Assembly: GCA_029242545.1 (NCBI GenBank)
Contig: JAQWTV010000050.1
Location: 1 to 50,388, forward strand
Source: Roseibacillus sp.
GTDB taxonomy: Bacteria > Verrucomicrobiota > Verrucomicrobiia > Verrucomicrobiales > Akkermansiaceae
Reading direction: 5' to 3'
Length of the DNA stretch: 50,388 nucleotides
Shown here: positions 17,598 to 26,944 of the stretch, one piece after another
Layout of the letters: the number at the start of each line of letters is the position of its first letter
How positions within the stretch are numbered: the stretch's first letter is position 1
Notes under the pieces: model-generated
The model's database searches: none
What the model saw: only the letters and a program-made list of their open reading frames with translations
What the model was told of the DNA's origin: nothing
Program-made: the position numbers and the translations under genes

Positions 17598-18323
17598 ATG
17601 CCGGGAGGAAACGGGACCAACCGAATGAGCTGGACGCCGATGGTGGCGGCTCTCGTGGTGCCCCTTCTCTGCGCGTTGATCTACGTTGTCTGGATTCCCC
17701 ACGGGAATACGGGGCGAGGGGCATGGTTCGCGACCAAGATCTGGGTTCTTGTATATCCGCTTTTCTTTTTTGGATTAATTGGGCTTGGGGGACTGACCCG
17801 GAGGGAAAGTCGATCTGGGAATTGGCCCTCATGGGGGGCTGTTGTTGTTACGGGGGTCCTTAGTGGGCTTGGTATCGTGCTGGCGGGGTGGATCATGGTT
17901 CTCACCCCAATCGGAGAGATCGTCAGGGAGAACAGCCATAATCTCGTTGAGAGAGCGAAGGGGCTGGGGTTTGCCACGAAGGAGCGCTTCCTGATTGTAG
18001 CCGCGTTCATCACTGTTCTCCATTCGGCGATGGAGGAGTATTACTGGCGGTGGTTCGTTTATGGGCATCTGCGCCAGATGGTCGGCCGCTGGCCTGGTCA
18101 CTTGCTCGCTGCGCTGGCCTTCACGGGTCACCATCTGGTCCTCATGAGTGTTCTTTTTCCGCTTCCGCTGGCTCTTTTTCTCTCCTCACTGGTTGGCCTC
18201 GGGGGAGTGATATGGACTTGGATGTATCAGAGACAGGGTACTGTGCTGGGCTGTTGGATCAGCCACCTGCTTGTGGACGCATTTCTCATGGTTGTGGGCT
18301 ATCGCCTTATTCTGATGTCCTAG
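17598..18323 (+). CDS. CPBP/CAAX-like intramembrane metalloprotease, copy 2
   Basis: A 241-residue paralogue of the preceding gene, alignable end to end: MSWTPMVAALVVPLLCALIY against LSWVLLLPALVVPTVGALFY, and MEEYYWRWFVYGHLR against LEEFYWRWFVYGQLR. Catalytic-type residues E146, E147, R151, H178 and H223 (CWISHLLVD) are kept, so both copies look active. The start was set at the ATG at 17598, which aligns with copy 1. The frame is open to a TTG at 17580, and a GGAGGGG run at 17572-17578 is too far from the ATG for a good ribosome site, so the start is uncertain by a few codons. It converges on the large heme-binding protein gene 24 bases downstream. Confidence 0.92.
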   Translation: MPGGNGTNRMSWTPMVAALVVPLLCALIYVVWIPHGNTGRGAWFATKIWVLVYPLFFFGLIGLGGLTRRESRSGNWPSWGAVVVTGVLSGLGIVLAGWIMVLTPIGEIVRENSHNLVERAKGLGFATKERFLIVAAFITVLHSAMEEYYWRWFVYGHLRQMVGRWPGHLLAALAFTGHHLVLMSVLFPLPLALFLSSLVGLGGVIWTWMYQRQGTVLGCWISHLLVDAFLMVVGYRLILMS

Positions 18324-18347
18324 GCCCTTATTAGCTAAGATCCCGGA

Positions 18348-21300
18348 TCAGCTCTTGGATTGAAGGTAGGCGATCAGATCACGAATCTGCTGGTCGTTTA
18401 ATCGGTCTAATAGACCTTCCGGCATGATGGAGACCGGGGCCCGCGTTAGCTGTGCGACATCCTTGCGGGCGATAACAGTTCTGATGCCGGAAAGGTCCTT
18501 GATGGTAACGGTGAGGGCATTCGCATCCGTGATGAATCCAGTCAGGATTGCAGAGGTCGCCTTGCCTGTTGGCCGCAGGGTGATAGTGGCAAGCTCGAAG
18601 CCTTCCCTAATGCCGAGGTTGGGGTCGATTATGGCGGGCACCAGATAATCGAGATTTTTCATCTCATAGCCCGTTAAGTCTGGCCCGATGTCCCGACCCT
18701 GATTCCTGAATTTATGGCAGGCGGCGCACTGTTGGGCAAAAACAGCATTTCCGTCGGAAGGCTTTCCTTGAGGCGCCTCCGCGGAGAGGAGGTTCTTGAT
18801 CGCCGCGATTCGTTCGGCCTTGTGTCTGGTTGAACTTTGCGTGGAACCGAAGTGCTGATTGAGCAGGCTCAGGATCTGACTATCCTCGTAGTTCCTCATG
18901 ACCAGAATGCTGGCCTGGCTGATAGAGGACTTATCGATGATGCCGCCCTTCACCGCCAGGAGTAGCTGGTGGGCCCATGCAGGTCTGCTGGCCAGGAGTG
19001 ACTGGGATACCTGGCGAAGATCACCTTGTAAGTGGGGATAAAGGCTTAGGAGAGTAGAAGGAATGTTATCTCCAGAATATCTTCGAAGCGCAGTGAGTGC
19101 AGCCAGCCTCACGGATGGCTCGGTTTTTTCATTACGTAGTAAAGACAGAAATATTTTTTCAGAGGGCGCATCACCCAGCTCTCCCAGCGCCTTGATCAAG
19201 TCGAGACGCTGGGGCAGGGGCGTCGAGGGGGCCTTCAGGAGGGGGCGTGCTGCCGCCAGGGCTTGCGGGCTTCTCAATCTTAGAGAGAGTCGAATGACCT
19301 CCCCGGAGACGTCTTCAGTCTTCCAGAGAAGAGCCAGCGCAGCATCGAGTTCTGGAGGAACTGGATCTAGAGATGTTCCCTCGAGGGCCTTCGCCATTCC
19401 GCGGATCAGGGTTTCGAGATGCCCGGAGCCCTTCGCGATCGTGAGAAGCTGAGCACACATCCGGAGACTTTCAGGGCTTCGTTCTGCCATATATCGTCGC
19501 CCGACACGTTCACTCAAAACGGTCTCGAAGAGGGGAGTATCCCAGAATCCCGAGTAGGAGAGAAGTTCACGTGCGCGAGCGGGGTGGTGGCTGATGAGGC
19601 TCTCGAGAGCCCACCAGAGTTGAAGAGGGATAAAGGGATCGGCAGAAAATTCGCCTCGCCTTGCCAAGGTTTCGATAAGCGGCCGATCTCCCAGAATTTG
19701 GGCGGCAGAGGCGATCTGAGAAATTACCTCCGCATGTTTTGTGCTGCTCGCGATTTCGATCAGGGCGGGGCCGAGGTCGATTCCGTGATCAGCTGCGATA
19801 CGAATTGCCCATCGCTGTAGGTCGGGGCTGGGAGCTCGCAGAGCAGCGAGCAGGAGCTGCTTCATTTCCGAGGGATTAGTTTGCGGCAGGGATGTTCCTT
19901 GGAGAATCCATAGCGACTCCAGAGCCTGTTGCTCTGAGCTTTCATTATTCGCAGTGTATTCTTTTAGAATCCTGCCCAGCTCACGGAGGGTAGACTCTTC
20001 ACCACGGGCACTCAGTAGTCGGCGCGCGTGGCGTCGCGCCCACTGATTTTTTTCGATTAGTTTCTCTACCAGCTGAGGGGAGGATAATTCCCCGAGATCA
20101 GGAGGTTTGGAGGCCTTGGAATCCCGACTTCGAATCCGGTGAATTCTACCATTGCTCCGATCCCAGTTGTCCCGCGGGTCGACATGGGTAATTCGGGCAT
20201 CATAAAAGTCGGCTACGTAGATCGATCCATCTGGGCCGACTGCACAATGAACTGGGCGAAACCACTGATCTCGGGTTCGGAGAGGGTTTTTTTCCTCGAT
20301 GGTGGTAAAGGTGCTACCGCTGGATTCCATCCGGAGGGTATGAATTTTGTTTCCGAGTGAATTGGGCCCCACGAGGCGCCCCTCAAGTTGTGGAATCGCC
20401 CCACTGCTGTAGTGGATCCATTGGTGAACGAGCCGGATCTTCTCCCCCTGGATGGGCATTCCGAAGAAATGTCCGAAGCTGTATGGGTTAGTGTGAGGGC
20501 CGTGCTTGCCGAACCCCTTCTGATAATAGCCACCCTGGACAAAGTGGACCGCCTGCTGAGTCCCATTCGTGCCTGAGTAAAGACGTCCACTCGCATCGAA
20601 ATCGACCCCGAAGTTATTCCAGCCACCCTCCGCAAAAAGCTCAAATTCATGGCGAACCGGGTGGTAGCGCCAGATGTTCTGTCCAAGGAAGGGATAGCGG
20701 GGAGCGGCCTCGTCGAGATGAACCCGCACGCGGGCAGTCACTGTGCTTCCAGTGCAGCCGTAGAGCCATCCATCGGGGCCAAACTTCAGACTGTTAGAGA
20801 TGGAATGGGTGTCTTCCAGGTTAAACCCTGACAGGTGAACAGTTGGTTCGCAGTCAGGGATATCGTCTTGGTTTCTGTCTGGATAAAAGAGGAGGTAGGG
20901 GGGGTGCAGGACCCAGACGCCACCGTTTCCATGTGCGAGGGAGGTGACCATGTTCAGCCCATCAAGAAAGGTCTTGTGGAGGTCATATTTCCCATCTCCA
21001 TTGGTATCTTCATGGATGGTGATCTTATCCCGGCCTGCGAATTTCCGGTGGGTAGGGCTGGTAAATGGAGGCGGTGGCGGCACTTGGTCGAAGACCTTGC
21101 GAAGGTGTTTGTCCCAGGTGAGGACTTTGAGCCCTGCAGGATTGGGGTACTGGATATATTGTATGACCCAGAGCCGGCCACGTTCGTCAAAGTCCACGAA
21201 GAGAGGCTGCCGGACCTGGGGCTCGCTGAGAACAGTTTCCACAGTCAATCCGGCCCCGGCTTCGAACAAGGCGAGGGCCTTATCAGGTGAAGAGGGTTGG

Positions 21301-21953
21301 CCCTTGTCATCAGCGCGGGCATAAGGATTCTTATTTCCATCGAAGTGCTGGGAGACCGCGGAGAGTAACTGGCGGCGCCACTCCTTGTCCGCGGGGACAA
21401 CACCACGATGACCAGCATGCTCTACTCCTGCTAATTTGAGATAAGAGGCCGTCTCCGCCTCAGGGTTCTCTCCCCACTGCGCCCAGGACGGCACATCGCC
21501 GCGCCTGAAGAGCCACTGCCCAGTCAGGTCTATGGCGTCATCTATTCGCGTCAGGTGAAGGGGCCCCTTAAGAATTCCGCCCTTTCCCTCCTTATTGAAA
21601 ATTCGCCAAGCAATGAGATTGGTTTTGCCGAAGCGAACCTGATCGGGCTCGATGACAAATGGACGCCTTATGCTGCTCGAAGGTTTCCCAAACAGAGGAG
21701 GCATAGACCCATTGGCCCCAACCTTGGTTCCATTGAAGAACGCCTCATCGACATCGCTGATGTTATCGACAATGAGAAGGAGACGGCTTCCTTGCCATTC
21801 TCGGGGAATCTTGACGTAGGAACGATACCACCCGAAGCCCCGTGTGCCCTGCCACCCCTCTTCCTGGGGGACCGAGGTCGTAGTCCACCCTTCGTGCTGG
21901 GCGAAGCCCGAACTAGCAGCTAGCAGGCACAGAAAAACAGCAGTAAATGGCAT
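18348..21953 (-). CDS. Large exported PVC-type heme-binding protein (TIGR02604 membrane-bound dehydrogenase-like propeller plus TIGR02603 cytochrome domain)
   Basis: A 1201-residue protein with a Sec signal at about 1-18 (ends GFAQ). Residues about 20-150 resemble a glycoside-hydrolase-type jelly roll (WYRSYVKIP, FFNGTKVG). Residues about 235-620 form the NHL/sorbosone-dehydrogenase-like propeller of TIGR02604 (LWVIQYIQYP, FGPDGWLYGCTG, VADFYDARI). A long alpha-helical HEAT-like region covers about 640-1030. The C-terminal TIGR02603 domain carries a single c-type heme site, CAACH at 1076-1080, followed by GPDLTG. These proteins are hallmark genes of Planctomycetes and Verrucomicrobia and are thought to oxidise sugars or related substrates outside the cytoplasm, though this has not been shown. 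It is transcribed divergently from the Tat-exported isomerase-like protein at 22160, a frequent neighbour. Confidence 0.93.
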   Translation of the reverse strand: MPFTAVFLCLLAASSGFAQHEGWTTTSVPQEEGWQGTRGFGWYRSYVKIPREWQGSRLLLIVDNISDVDEAFFNGTKVGANGSMPPLFGKPSSSIRRPFVIEPDQVRFGKTNLIAWRIFNKEGKGGILKGPLHLTRIDDAIDLTGQWLFRRGDVPSWAQWGENPEAETASYLKLAGVEHAGHRGVVPADKEWRRQLLSAVSQHFDGNKNPYARADDKGQPSSPDKALALFEAGAGLTVETVLSEPQVRQPLFVDFDERGRLWVIQYIQYPNPAGLKVLTWDKHLRKVFDQVPPPPPFTSPTHRKFAGRDKITIHEDTNGDGKYDLHKTFLDGLNMVTSLAHGNGGVWVLHPPYLLFYPDRNQDDIPDCEPTVHLSGFNLEDTHSISNSLKFGPDGWLYGCTGSTVTARVRVHLDEAAPRYPFLGQNIWRYHPVRHEFELFAEGGWNNFGVDFDASGRLYSGTNGTQQAVHFVQGGYYQKGFGKHGPHTNPYSFGHFFGMPIQGEKIRLVHQWIHYSSGAIPQLEGRLVGPNSLGNKIHTLRMESSGSTFTTIEEKNPLRTRDQWFRPVHCAVGPDGSIYVADFYDARITHVDPRDNWDRSNGRIHRIRSRDSKASKPPDLGELSSPQLVEKLIEKNQWARRHARRLLSARGEESTLRELGRILKEYTANNESSEQQALESLWILQGTSLPQTNPSEMKQLLLAALRAPSPDLQRWAIRIAADHGIDLGPALIEIASSTKHAEVISQIASAAQILGDRPLIETLARRGEFSADPFIPLQLWWALESLISHHPARARELLSYSGFWDTPLFETVLSERVGRRYMAERSPESLRMCAQLLTIAKGSGHLETLIRGMAKALEGTSLDPVPPELDAALALLWKTEDVSGEVIRLSLRLRSPQALAAARPLLKAPSTPLPQRLDLIKALGELGDAPSEKIFLSLLRNEKTEPSVRLAALTALRRYSGDNIPSTLLSLYPHLQGDLRQVSQSLLASRPAWAHQLLLAVKGGIIDKSSISQASILVMRNYEDSQILSLLNQHFGSTQSSTRHKAERIAAIKNLLSAEAPQGKPSDGNAVFAQQCAACHKFRNQGRDIGPDLTGYEMKNLDYLVPAIIDPNLGIREGFELATITLRPTGKATSAILTGFITDANALTVTIKDLSGIRTVIARKDVAQLTRAPVSIMPEGLLDRLNDQQIRDLIAYLQSKS

Positions 21954-22159
21954 GGGGTAGGAGATTAATGGGTGAGCTTGCCCCAGCTTTCAACCGCCAA
22001 AGTGGCCTCGGAGGCTCTGCATTCGGCGGAAGGGCGGGGATCCATGAGCATTGGCGATGTGCCAGGGGCGATGGGATTTTGGGTGTGAGCGGAAAACTAC
22101 TCATTTCCTGTCCCACCTGAACGCTTGATCGGCAGCCCGGTTTTAGCGTTGGATAAGGC

Positions 22160-23197
22160 ATGCACAGACGCACATTCTTAAAGGGAGTCGCAGGTTCGTC
22201 GATTATCGGATCTCAAGGGGCATGGGCTGAGAACAGCGAGACACAATCAAAGCTGGCGCTTGGCTACGATAACTTTGCGGTCCGGGCGATGAAATGGAAG
22301 GCGCCACAGCTCATCAAATATGCTGCTGAGCTTAAATGTGATACTCTGTTCATCACGGATTTTGGGCCGCTTGAAAAGATGACCGATTCCTATCTGAAGG
22401 ATATCCGAAGACAGGGTGAGGATGTAGGAATACAAATCCTTCTTGGCAGCTGGAGTATCTGTCCTTCCTCTGTAAAATTCCGGGATACTTGGGGCAGTGC
22501 AGATGAGCATCTGCAGCTTGGGATCAGGGCGGCCGCAGCGCTTGGATCTCCTGCCTTTCGTGTTGTTCTCGGAGCAGGAGATGACCGCAAAACTGAGGGA
22601 GGAATCGAGGCGCGGATTGCCGACACGGTGAAGGTTCTTAAGAGGAATCGCACGCGATGTCTGGACTCAGGGATCAAGATAGCGATGGAGAATCATGCGG
22701 GGGACATGCACACCTTGGAACTCCGTGGTCTGATTGAGGAAGCGGGCCCGGACTTTGTCGGAGCTAATTTTGACTCTGGCAACGCGGTGTGGACCATGGA
22801 GGACCCTGTTCAGGCACTTGAGAATATTGGTAAATACGTGATCACCACCAGTCTCCGTGACTCAGCGGTGTGGGAGAGTGAAAATGGTGTTACCGTGCAA
22901 TGGACTGCGATGGGGGAGGGGAATACCGATCTTAAGACCTTCTTCGCGCGATTCGCAGAGCTCTGTCCAGATGTTGCGGTCAACATCGAGACAATCTCCG
23001 GATTTAATCGTGAATTGCAGGTGAAGAAAGATGATTTCTGGAAAGCTTGGCCCAAGGGTAAGCCCGAGGGCTATGATAAGTTTCTGGCTCTTGCCAAGAG
23101 TGGAAGTCCAAGGAAGGCGGGGCCAGTAGACCAGAAGGAGGATATCTCAAAAAGTATCGCCTATTGCCGAAAGGAACTGGGTCTTGGCCGCCGATAG
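22160..23197 (+). CDS. Tat-exported sugar phosphate isomerase/epimerase-like TIM-barrel protein
   Basis: A 345-residue protein. The Tat-like signal MHRRTFLKGVAGSSIIGSQGAWA (R3-R4) is followed by an AP_endonuc_2/xylose-isomerase-like TIM barrel. Likely metal ligands are E177 (IAMENH), D205 (ANFDSGN) and E277 (NIETISG). The usual histidine after the third strand appears as TTSLRDSAVW, so one ligand may differ. Family members isomerise or epimerise sugars, inositols or keto-sugars; in PVC bacteria they often sit beside TIGR02604 or oxidoreductase genes, as here, which fits an extracytoplasmic sugar-oxidation pathway (inference). The ATG at 22160 follows GGATAAGGC, a weak Shine-Dalgarno. Confidence 0.9.
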   Translation: MHRRTFLKGVAGSSIIGSQGAWAENSETQSKLALGYDNFAVRAMKWKAPQLIKYAAELKCDTLFITDFGPLEKMTDSYLKDIRRQGEDVGIQILLGSWSICPSSVKFRDTWGSADEHLQLGIRAAAALGSPAFRVVLGAGDDRKTEGGIEARIADTVKVLKRNRTRCLDSGIKIAMENHAGDMHTLELRGLIEEAGPDFVGANFDSGNAVWTMEDPVQALENIGKYVITTSLRDSAVWESENGVTVQWTAMGEGNTDLKTFFARFAELCPDVAVNIETISGFNRELQVKKDDFWKAWPKGKPEGYDKFLALAKSGSPRKAGPVDQKEDISKSIAYCRKELGLGRR

Positions 23198-23306
23198 TTC
23201 CTGCAGAGAGATGCCCATCAGATCAGATGCAGGTTCGAGGTGGTGATGGTATAAAGAGTAGTAGCTGCCTGCTACCTCCGGAGTTATCCGGCCTTCATTA
23301 ATATCC

Positions 23307-23801
23307 ATGTCGCGACTACTACTTCCTCCTCATCGTCTGGTAGCTCTTTTTGAAAGGGGTGGCATCACGAGGGCTCAGCTGCAGGCAGCAATGACTGTTC
23401 ATCAGCAGCGCCTGCTCATGGAAATTGCGGAGGCAAGGAAAAGTCCGGTTCTTTCCTTTCTGGATGAAAAATTAAGTCGCTACGTCGCCAGCCGTCTCGA
23501 GCGGAGGCATGGCGAGAAAATTATCCGCATGGTTCTCAGAGCGCTGGCGGACATTGACGATTTCCCCCCTGCCGACCTCTTGTGGAATGCGGAGCACCCT
23601 GATGTTCCCCTGCACTGCTTTTTTCGCCTTCGCCGGGAGCCGGTCTTTCGTCTCATTAGCCTTACGGTCGACCCCTTGGGCGTAAAGGTAGTGATCGAGC
23701 ATGGGCAGGCTGCGAAACGCCATACCACAAGGCAGGAAATCCAACTTGTAAGAGACAGGTTCGGAAAGCTGAGTGCGGGAGCTGGAAGTATGTTGAACTG
23801 A
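23307..23801 (+). CDS. Conserved-looking hypothetical protein, 164 residues
   Basis: I do not recognise this family. The protein is basic and mostly helical by eye, without a signal peptide or membrane segment, so it is probably cytoplasmic. The N-terminal third (RLVALFERGGITRAQLQAAMTVHQQRLLMEI) looks like a helical hairpin. The middle contains a charged RLERRHGEKIIRMVLRAL helix, and the C-terminal half is beta-like (FRLRREPVFRLISLTVDPLGVKVVIEHG). It sits between two exported-protein genes on the same strand with 109 bases before and 52 after. Codon use looks like its neighbours and the opposite-strand frames have no family signal, so it is probably a real gene. Confidence 0.7.
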   Translation: MSRLLLPPHRLVALFERGGITRAQLQAAMTVHQQRLLMEIAEARKSPVLSFLDEKLSRYVASRLERRHGEKIIRMVLRALADIDDFPPADLLWNAEHPDVPLHCFFRLRREPVFRLISLTVDPLGVKVVIEHGQAAKRHTTRQEIQLVRDRFGKLSAGAGSMLN

Positions 23802-23853
23802 AGTTCCCGTCCACGGTTCTTGCGCCCCTGTCGCTCTTCACTACTCTGGCGGT

Positions 23854-24606
23854 ATGAAAACGAAAGTTCTTTTCCTTCCACTAGTCCTTGCCGCGGCACT
23901 CGGTGCGATGGTGTTCGCCCAGGGTGATCGCAAGCCAAGGGCAAAGAGCAAGGTCATTGAGAAGGGCGTTCGGTTTGACCCAGTAGTGCGAAATATGGAG
24001 GGCTGGACAGTGCATATCGATCCCGCTCTGCTTGAGGGAGAGCACGCGTTGACTGGCAGGAAGTGCCTGAGAATGCTCGGGGATCATCTCAATCGTATTT
24101 CGCTCCTCGTTCAGGGGGATGTCCTCAAGAGGCTGCAGAAGTGTGAAATATGGATTGAACACAAGCATCCCTCATTGGGGGCGATGCAGTATCACCCCGG
24201 AGAGGGATGGTTACGCAGGCATGGACATGACCCACGCCTGACGAAAAAGGTTCACATCCCACAGGCTGAGGCATTGATCTCGAGAGGACAGTTACTCAAG
24301 CACCCGGCAGTTGTGCTCCATGAGCTGGCTCATGCGTATCATGACCAGGTTCTTGGTTTTGATTACAAGCCCGTCGTGGATTCCTATGATGAGGCAATGA
24401 AGGAGGGAACTTATGAGAGGGTCTTGCTTTATACGGGCCGGACTGTGCAGCACTACGGCGCCACCAACCACAAGGAGTATTTTGCCGAAGGAACCGAGGC
24501 CTACTTTTATCACAACGACTTTTATCCGTTTGTCCGAGCAGAGCTCAAGAGGCACGACCCCACCCTGCACGACGCACTAAAGGAGGTCTGGGGACCAGCT
24601 CAATAA
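23854..24606 (+). CDS. Exported HEXXH zinc metallopeptidase-like protein
   Basis: A 250-residue protein. A signal peptide covers about residues 1-22 (ends VFAQ). The zinc motif is H156-E157-L-A-H160 in LHELAHAYHD; candidate third ligands lie downstream in NHKEYFAEGTEAYF (E208, E212 or E215). The arrangement recalls gluzincin-like peptidases whose downstream Glu lies in a helix, and similar exported proteins are frequent in PVC genomes. The substrate is unknown. The gene converges on the TPR-thioredoxin gene 52 bases downstream. Cysteines 71 and 97 could form a disulphide outside the cytoplasm. Confidence 0.85.
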   Translation: MKTKVLFLPLVLAAALGAMVFAQGDRKPRAKSKVIEKGVRFDPVVRNMEGWTVHIDPALLEGEHALTGRKCLRMLGDHLNRISLLVQGDVLKRLQKCEIWIEHKHPSLGAMQYHPGEGWLRRHGHDPRLTKKVHIPQAEALISRGQLLKHPAVVLHELAHAYHDQVLGFDYKPVVDSYDEAMKEGTYERVLLYTGRTVQHYGATNHKEYFAEGTEAYFYHNDFYPFVRAELKRHDPTLHDALKEVWGPAQ

Positions 24607-24658
24607 AGGCGGCTTTCTCCCATTGGATAACGCCTCCAAGACGTGGAGCAGATCTAAC

Positions 24659-26944
24659 CTACAGGTCCTCTCCGTGCAACTGGAGTAGGCGCTGGCTTTC
24701 CTTGACGAGGAAGTCGCAATCCATGAAAGGGTCAGAACTGATGTCCTGCCAGAGGACCTTGCCGGCTGGCGAGATCACAAAGGTGCCATGGAGGGGTGAT
24801 TTCTCAAAGTCGTCATAGGCATTCCATTCCTTGAATACATTCAAGGCCGGGTCCGCAACCAGAGGGAAGGGGAAGCTGTCGCCATCCTTTTCCCACTTTT
24901 CCCGTGATTTAATCAGATCGGGCTCGCTGTCCGTGCTGATAGCGAGGACGTCAAAACCATTCTCCTCGAAGAGCTTGGCGCTCTCTGCAAACTTCTCCAA
25001 TTGCTCGGCACAGTGCAGGCAGCCATAGCCCAGATAAAAAATCAGGATGATGGGCCTTCCCGCGTAGTCCTTCCGGGAAATCGTTCCGCCCGTGCCATTC
25101 GGCAGGGTAAAATCGTAGGCCGTGGGTGGAGTCCAAGCCACCGGTCCGAGAGAGTCGAGGGGAGGCCGGACACCAATATCATCACGAAGCACTGGCTGCG
25201 ATTGCCACTCACCAAGATCGAGCTCCCCGGCGATCGCCATTACCCTTACGACCGGAGGAGCCTTCGGGTCGAGGTGGGCTGAAATAGGCTTCAGTAGTTC
25301 AAAGGCTTCGCGCGTCTGCTCTTCCTTCCCGGTGGCATGCAGGATTTCGATGCGGGCGAGAAGAGGCAGGACTCGATTTTCGCCAGGCTTCAAGGCCTCC
25401 TCACTCATGGCAAGGGCCTTTTCCTCGTCACCGGCCCAGAGGTGGAGTTTGGCAAGATTGTATTTATCATCCTCAACAGACCCAAGATGCTTTTTGGCTT
25501 CGTCCATTTTGTTTTCGAGCAGGGCAGAGAAACAGAGGATCGCCTTCCGGGCTTTCTCCACTTTCTTAATCCACTCCTCGGGCTTTTTGGTCGCTTCCTT
25601 AACGATCTTTTCTGTTTCTTTTTCGTCCTTTTCCTCCTTGGCAGCTTTCTCTCGTGCCTCGGTCTCTGCCTTCTCGCCTTCTTCACGGGCAGTGTTCAGG
25701 AGGTTGGAAAGCTCAGCGTCCACGGATTGGAGCCCGACCAGTGACTTTTTGCCGAGGTGTGCATGCCCAAGAAGGCGGAGGCGTTTGAGTTGTTCCTCAC
25801 GCTTTGGGGTCGGGGGGAGGTAGGGGGTATCCGCAAGTTGCAGCGTTTCGTCCCAGAGCTCAAAACGTTTGAGCACCTCAAAGATTCGACTCCGGCCATA
25901 ACTTGCGCTTCGCCCACCTCGGCTGAGAGTGTTGAGCTTCGGATGTCTCGGATTGGCAAGGAGGCTCTGTGCCATACCCAGAGCATCGTGGGCCCGTCCA
26001 AGTGTCATCCAGTTCCGGCATAGCCATTCGTTGTTGTGGGCGTAGTTGTGAATTCGGTCGGGCAGCACCCTACGCGTTATCATGTATTTATGATCAGTTC
26101 TCGCTGAGGCCTCCTGCGCAAAGGCGGAGTCTTCCCATCTTTTCAGCTTGGAGTAAATATGACCTGGCATGTGCCACATGTGGGCAATTCCCGGGGCGGT
26201 GTGTCCGAGCTTGGCAGCGGAATCGAGAGCGACCTTGGCTTTCTTGCCGTCCCAGAGGTGGATCCGATAGTGGTGTGCCGGGTGCATTGGGTTGATGGCA
26301 AAGATCTGCTGGAGGATGGCATCGACTGCCTGATGGCTGTGAATAGGGAGGCCGCTGCGTCCGAATTGCCAGAGACGGACGCACAGAAAAGCACGGGCTT
26401 CGATCTCACCTGGGTAATCCTGAATGATCCCCTCGAGATCATCGATCAGCTCCTGTTTACGCTTCTTTGCGTCCTTCGGCTCACCATCGAGGTAGTTAGC
26501 CTGGGCCTCGATATAGCGCTGGTTCTGCTCCGAGGCGTTCTCTTTGAGTTCGGTGGCCTTTTTAATGAAGACCTTGGCCCGTTTCTCATTTTCCCAGTTG
26601 GCCATCGCCATCCCCCAGTAGGCCATTGCGCAGTCGGGGGCTTTCGCGGCAATCTGACGAAATGTCCGCTCCGCTTCGTAATACCAGAACCCATGCAGTT
26701 GTCCGATTCCCTGATTAAAAAACGGTTGTCCTTCGTCCCATGCGCATTGAATGGGAAAGGAGATATTGCCAGTACCTTCAATCGGCTGAGCGGAGTGCCG
26801 CGGGCCTTGGTTAAATGCCTCTCCCTGATGTGAGTGGCCGGCCTTGGGTTTGTCGTCACCAGTCGCCTCCGGCTTGTCCTCGGCTGGGAGCAGCGGCGAG
26901 ATTGCGAGAAGGATTGGCAGCGCAAGAAGGCGATTGAGAATCAC
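24659..26944 (-). CDS. Exported TPR protein with C-terminal AhpC/TSA-type thioredoxin domain
   Basis: A 761-residue protein with a Sec signal (MILNRLLALPILLAISPLLPAE). Residues about 60-620 are tetratricopeptide-like helices (FRQIAAKAPDCAMAYWGMAMANW). They are interrupted near 420-470 by a very charged Lys/Glu segment that should form a coiled coil. From about residue 610 there is an AhpC/TSA redoxin domain with active-site C642-L-H-C645 in GYGCLHCAEQL, followed by VLAISTDS and GTFVISPAGKVLWQD. A CxxC peroxiredoxin/thiol-disulphide role outside the cytoplasm is inferred, with the TPR part presumably binding a partner. The start is at the ATG at 26944. Confidence 0.9.
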   Translation of the reverse strand: MILNRLLALPILLAISPLLPAEDKPEATGDDKPKAGHSHQGEAFNQGPRHSAQPIEGTGNISFPIQCAWDEGQPFFNQGIGQLHGFWYYEAERTFRQIAAKAPDCAMAYWGMAMANWENEKRAKVFIKKATELKENASEQNQRYIEAQANYLDGEPKDAKKRKQELIDDLEGIIQDYPGEIEARAFLCVRLWQFGRSGLPIHSHQAVDAILQQIFAINPMHPAHHYRIHLWDGKKAKVALDSAAKLGHTAPGIAHMWHMPGHIYSKLKRWEDSAFAQEASARTDHKYMITRRVLPDRIHNYAHNNEWLCRNWMTLGRAHDALGMAQSLLANPRHPKLNTLSRGGRSASYGRSRIFEVLKRFELWDETLQLADTPYLPPTPKREEQLKRLRLLGHAHLGKKSLVGLQSVDAELSNLLNTAREEGEKAETEAREKAAKEEKDEKETEKIVKEATKKPEEWIKKVEKARKAILCFSALLENKMDEAKKHLGSVEDDKYNLAKLHLWAGDEEKALAMSEEALKPGENRVLPLLARIEILHATGKEEQTREAFELLKPISAHLDPKAPPVVRVMAIAGELDLGEWQSQPVLRDDIGVRPPLDSLGPVAWTPPTAYDFTLPNGTGGTISRKDYAGRPIILIFYLGYGCLHCAEQLEKFAESAKLFEENGFDVLAISTDSEPDLIKSREKWEKDGDSFPFPLVADPALNVFKEWNAYDDFEKSPLHGTFVISPAGKVLWQDISSDPFMDCDFLVKESQRLLQLHGEDL

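Noticed and set aside
24607..24658. AGGCG/CGCCT stem between convergent genes as a bidirectional terminator
   Set aside because: The stem is 5 bases with a 19-base loop and no T-run on either strand.
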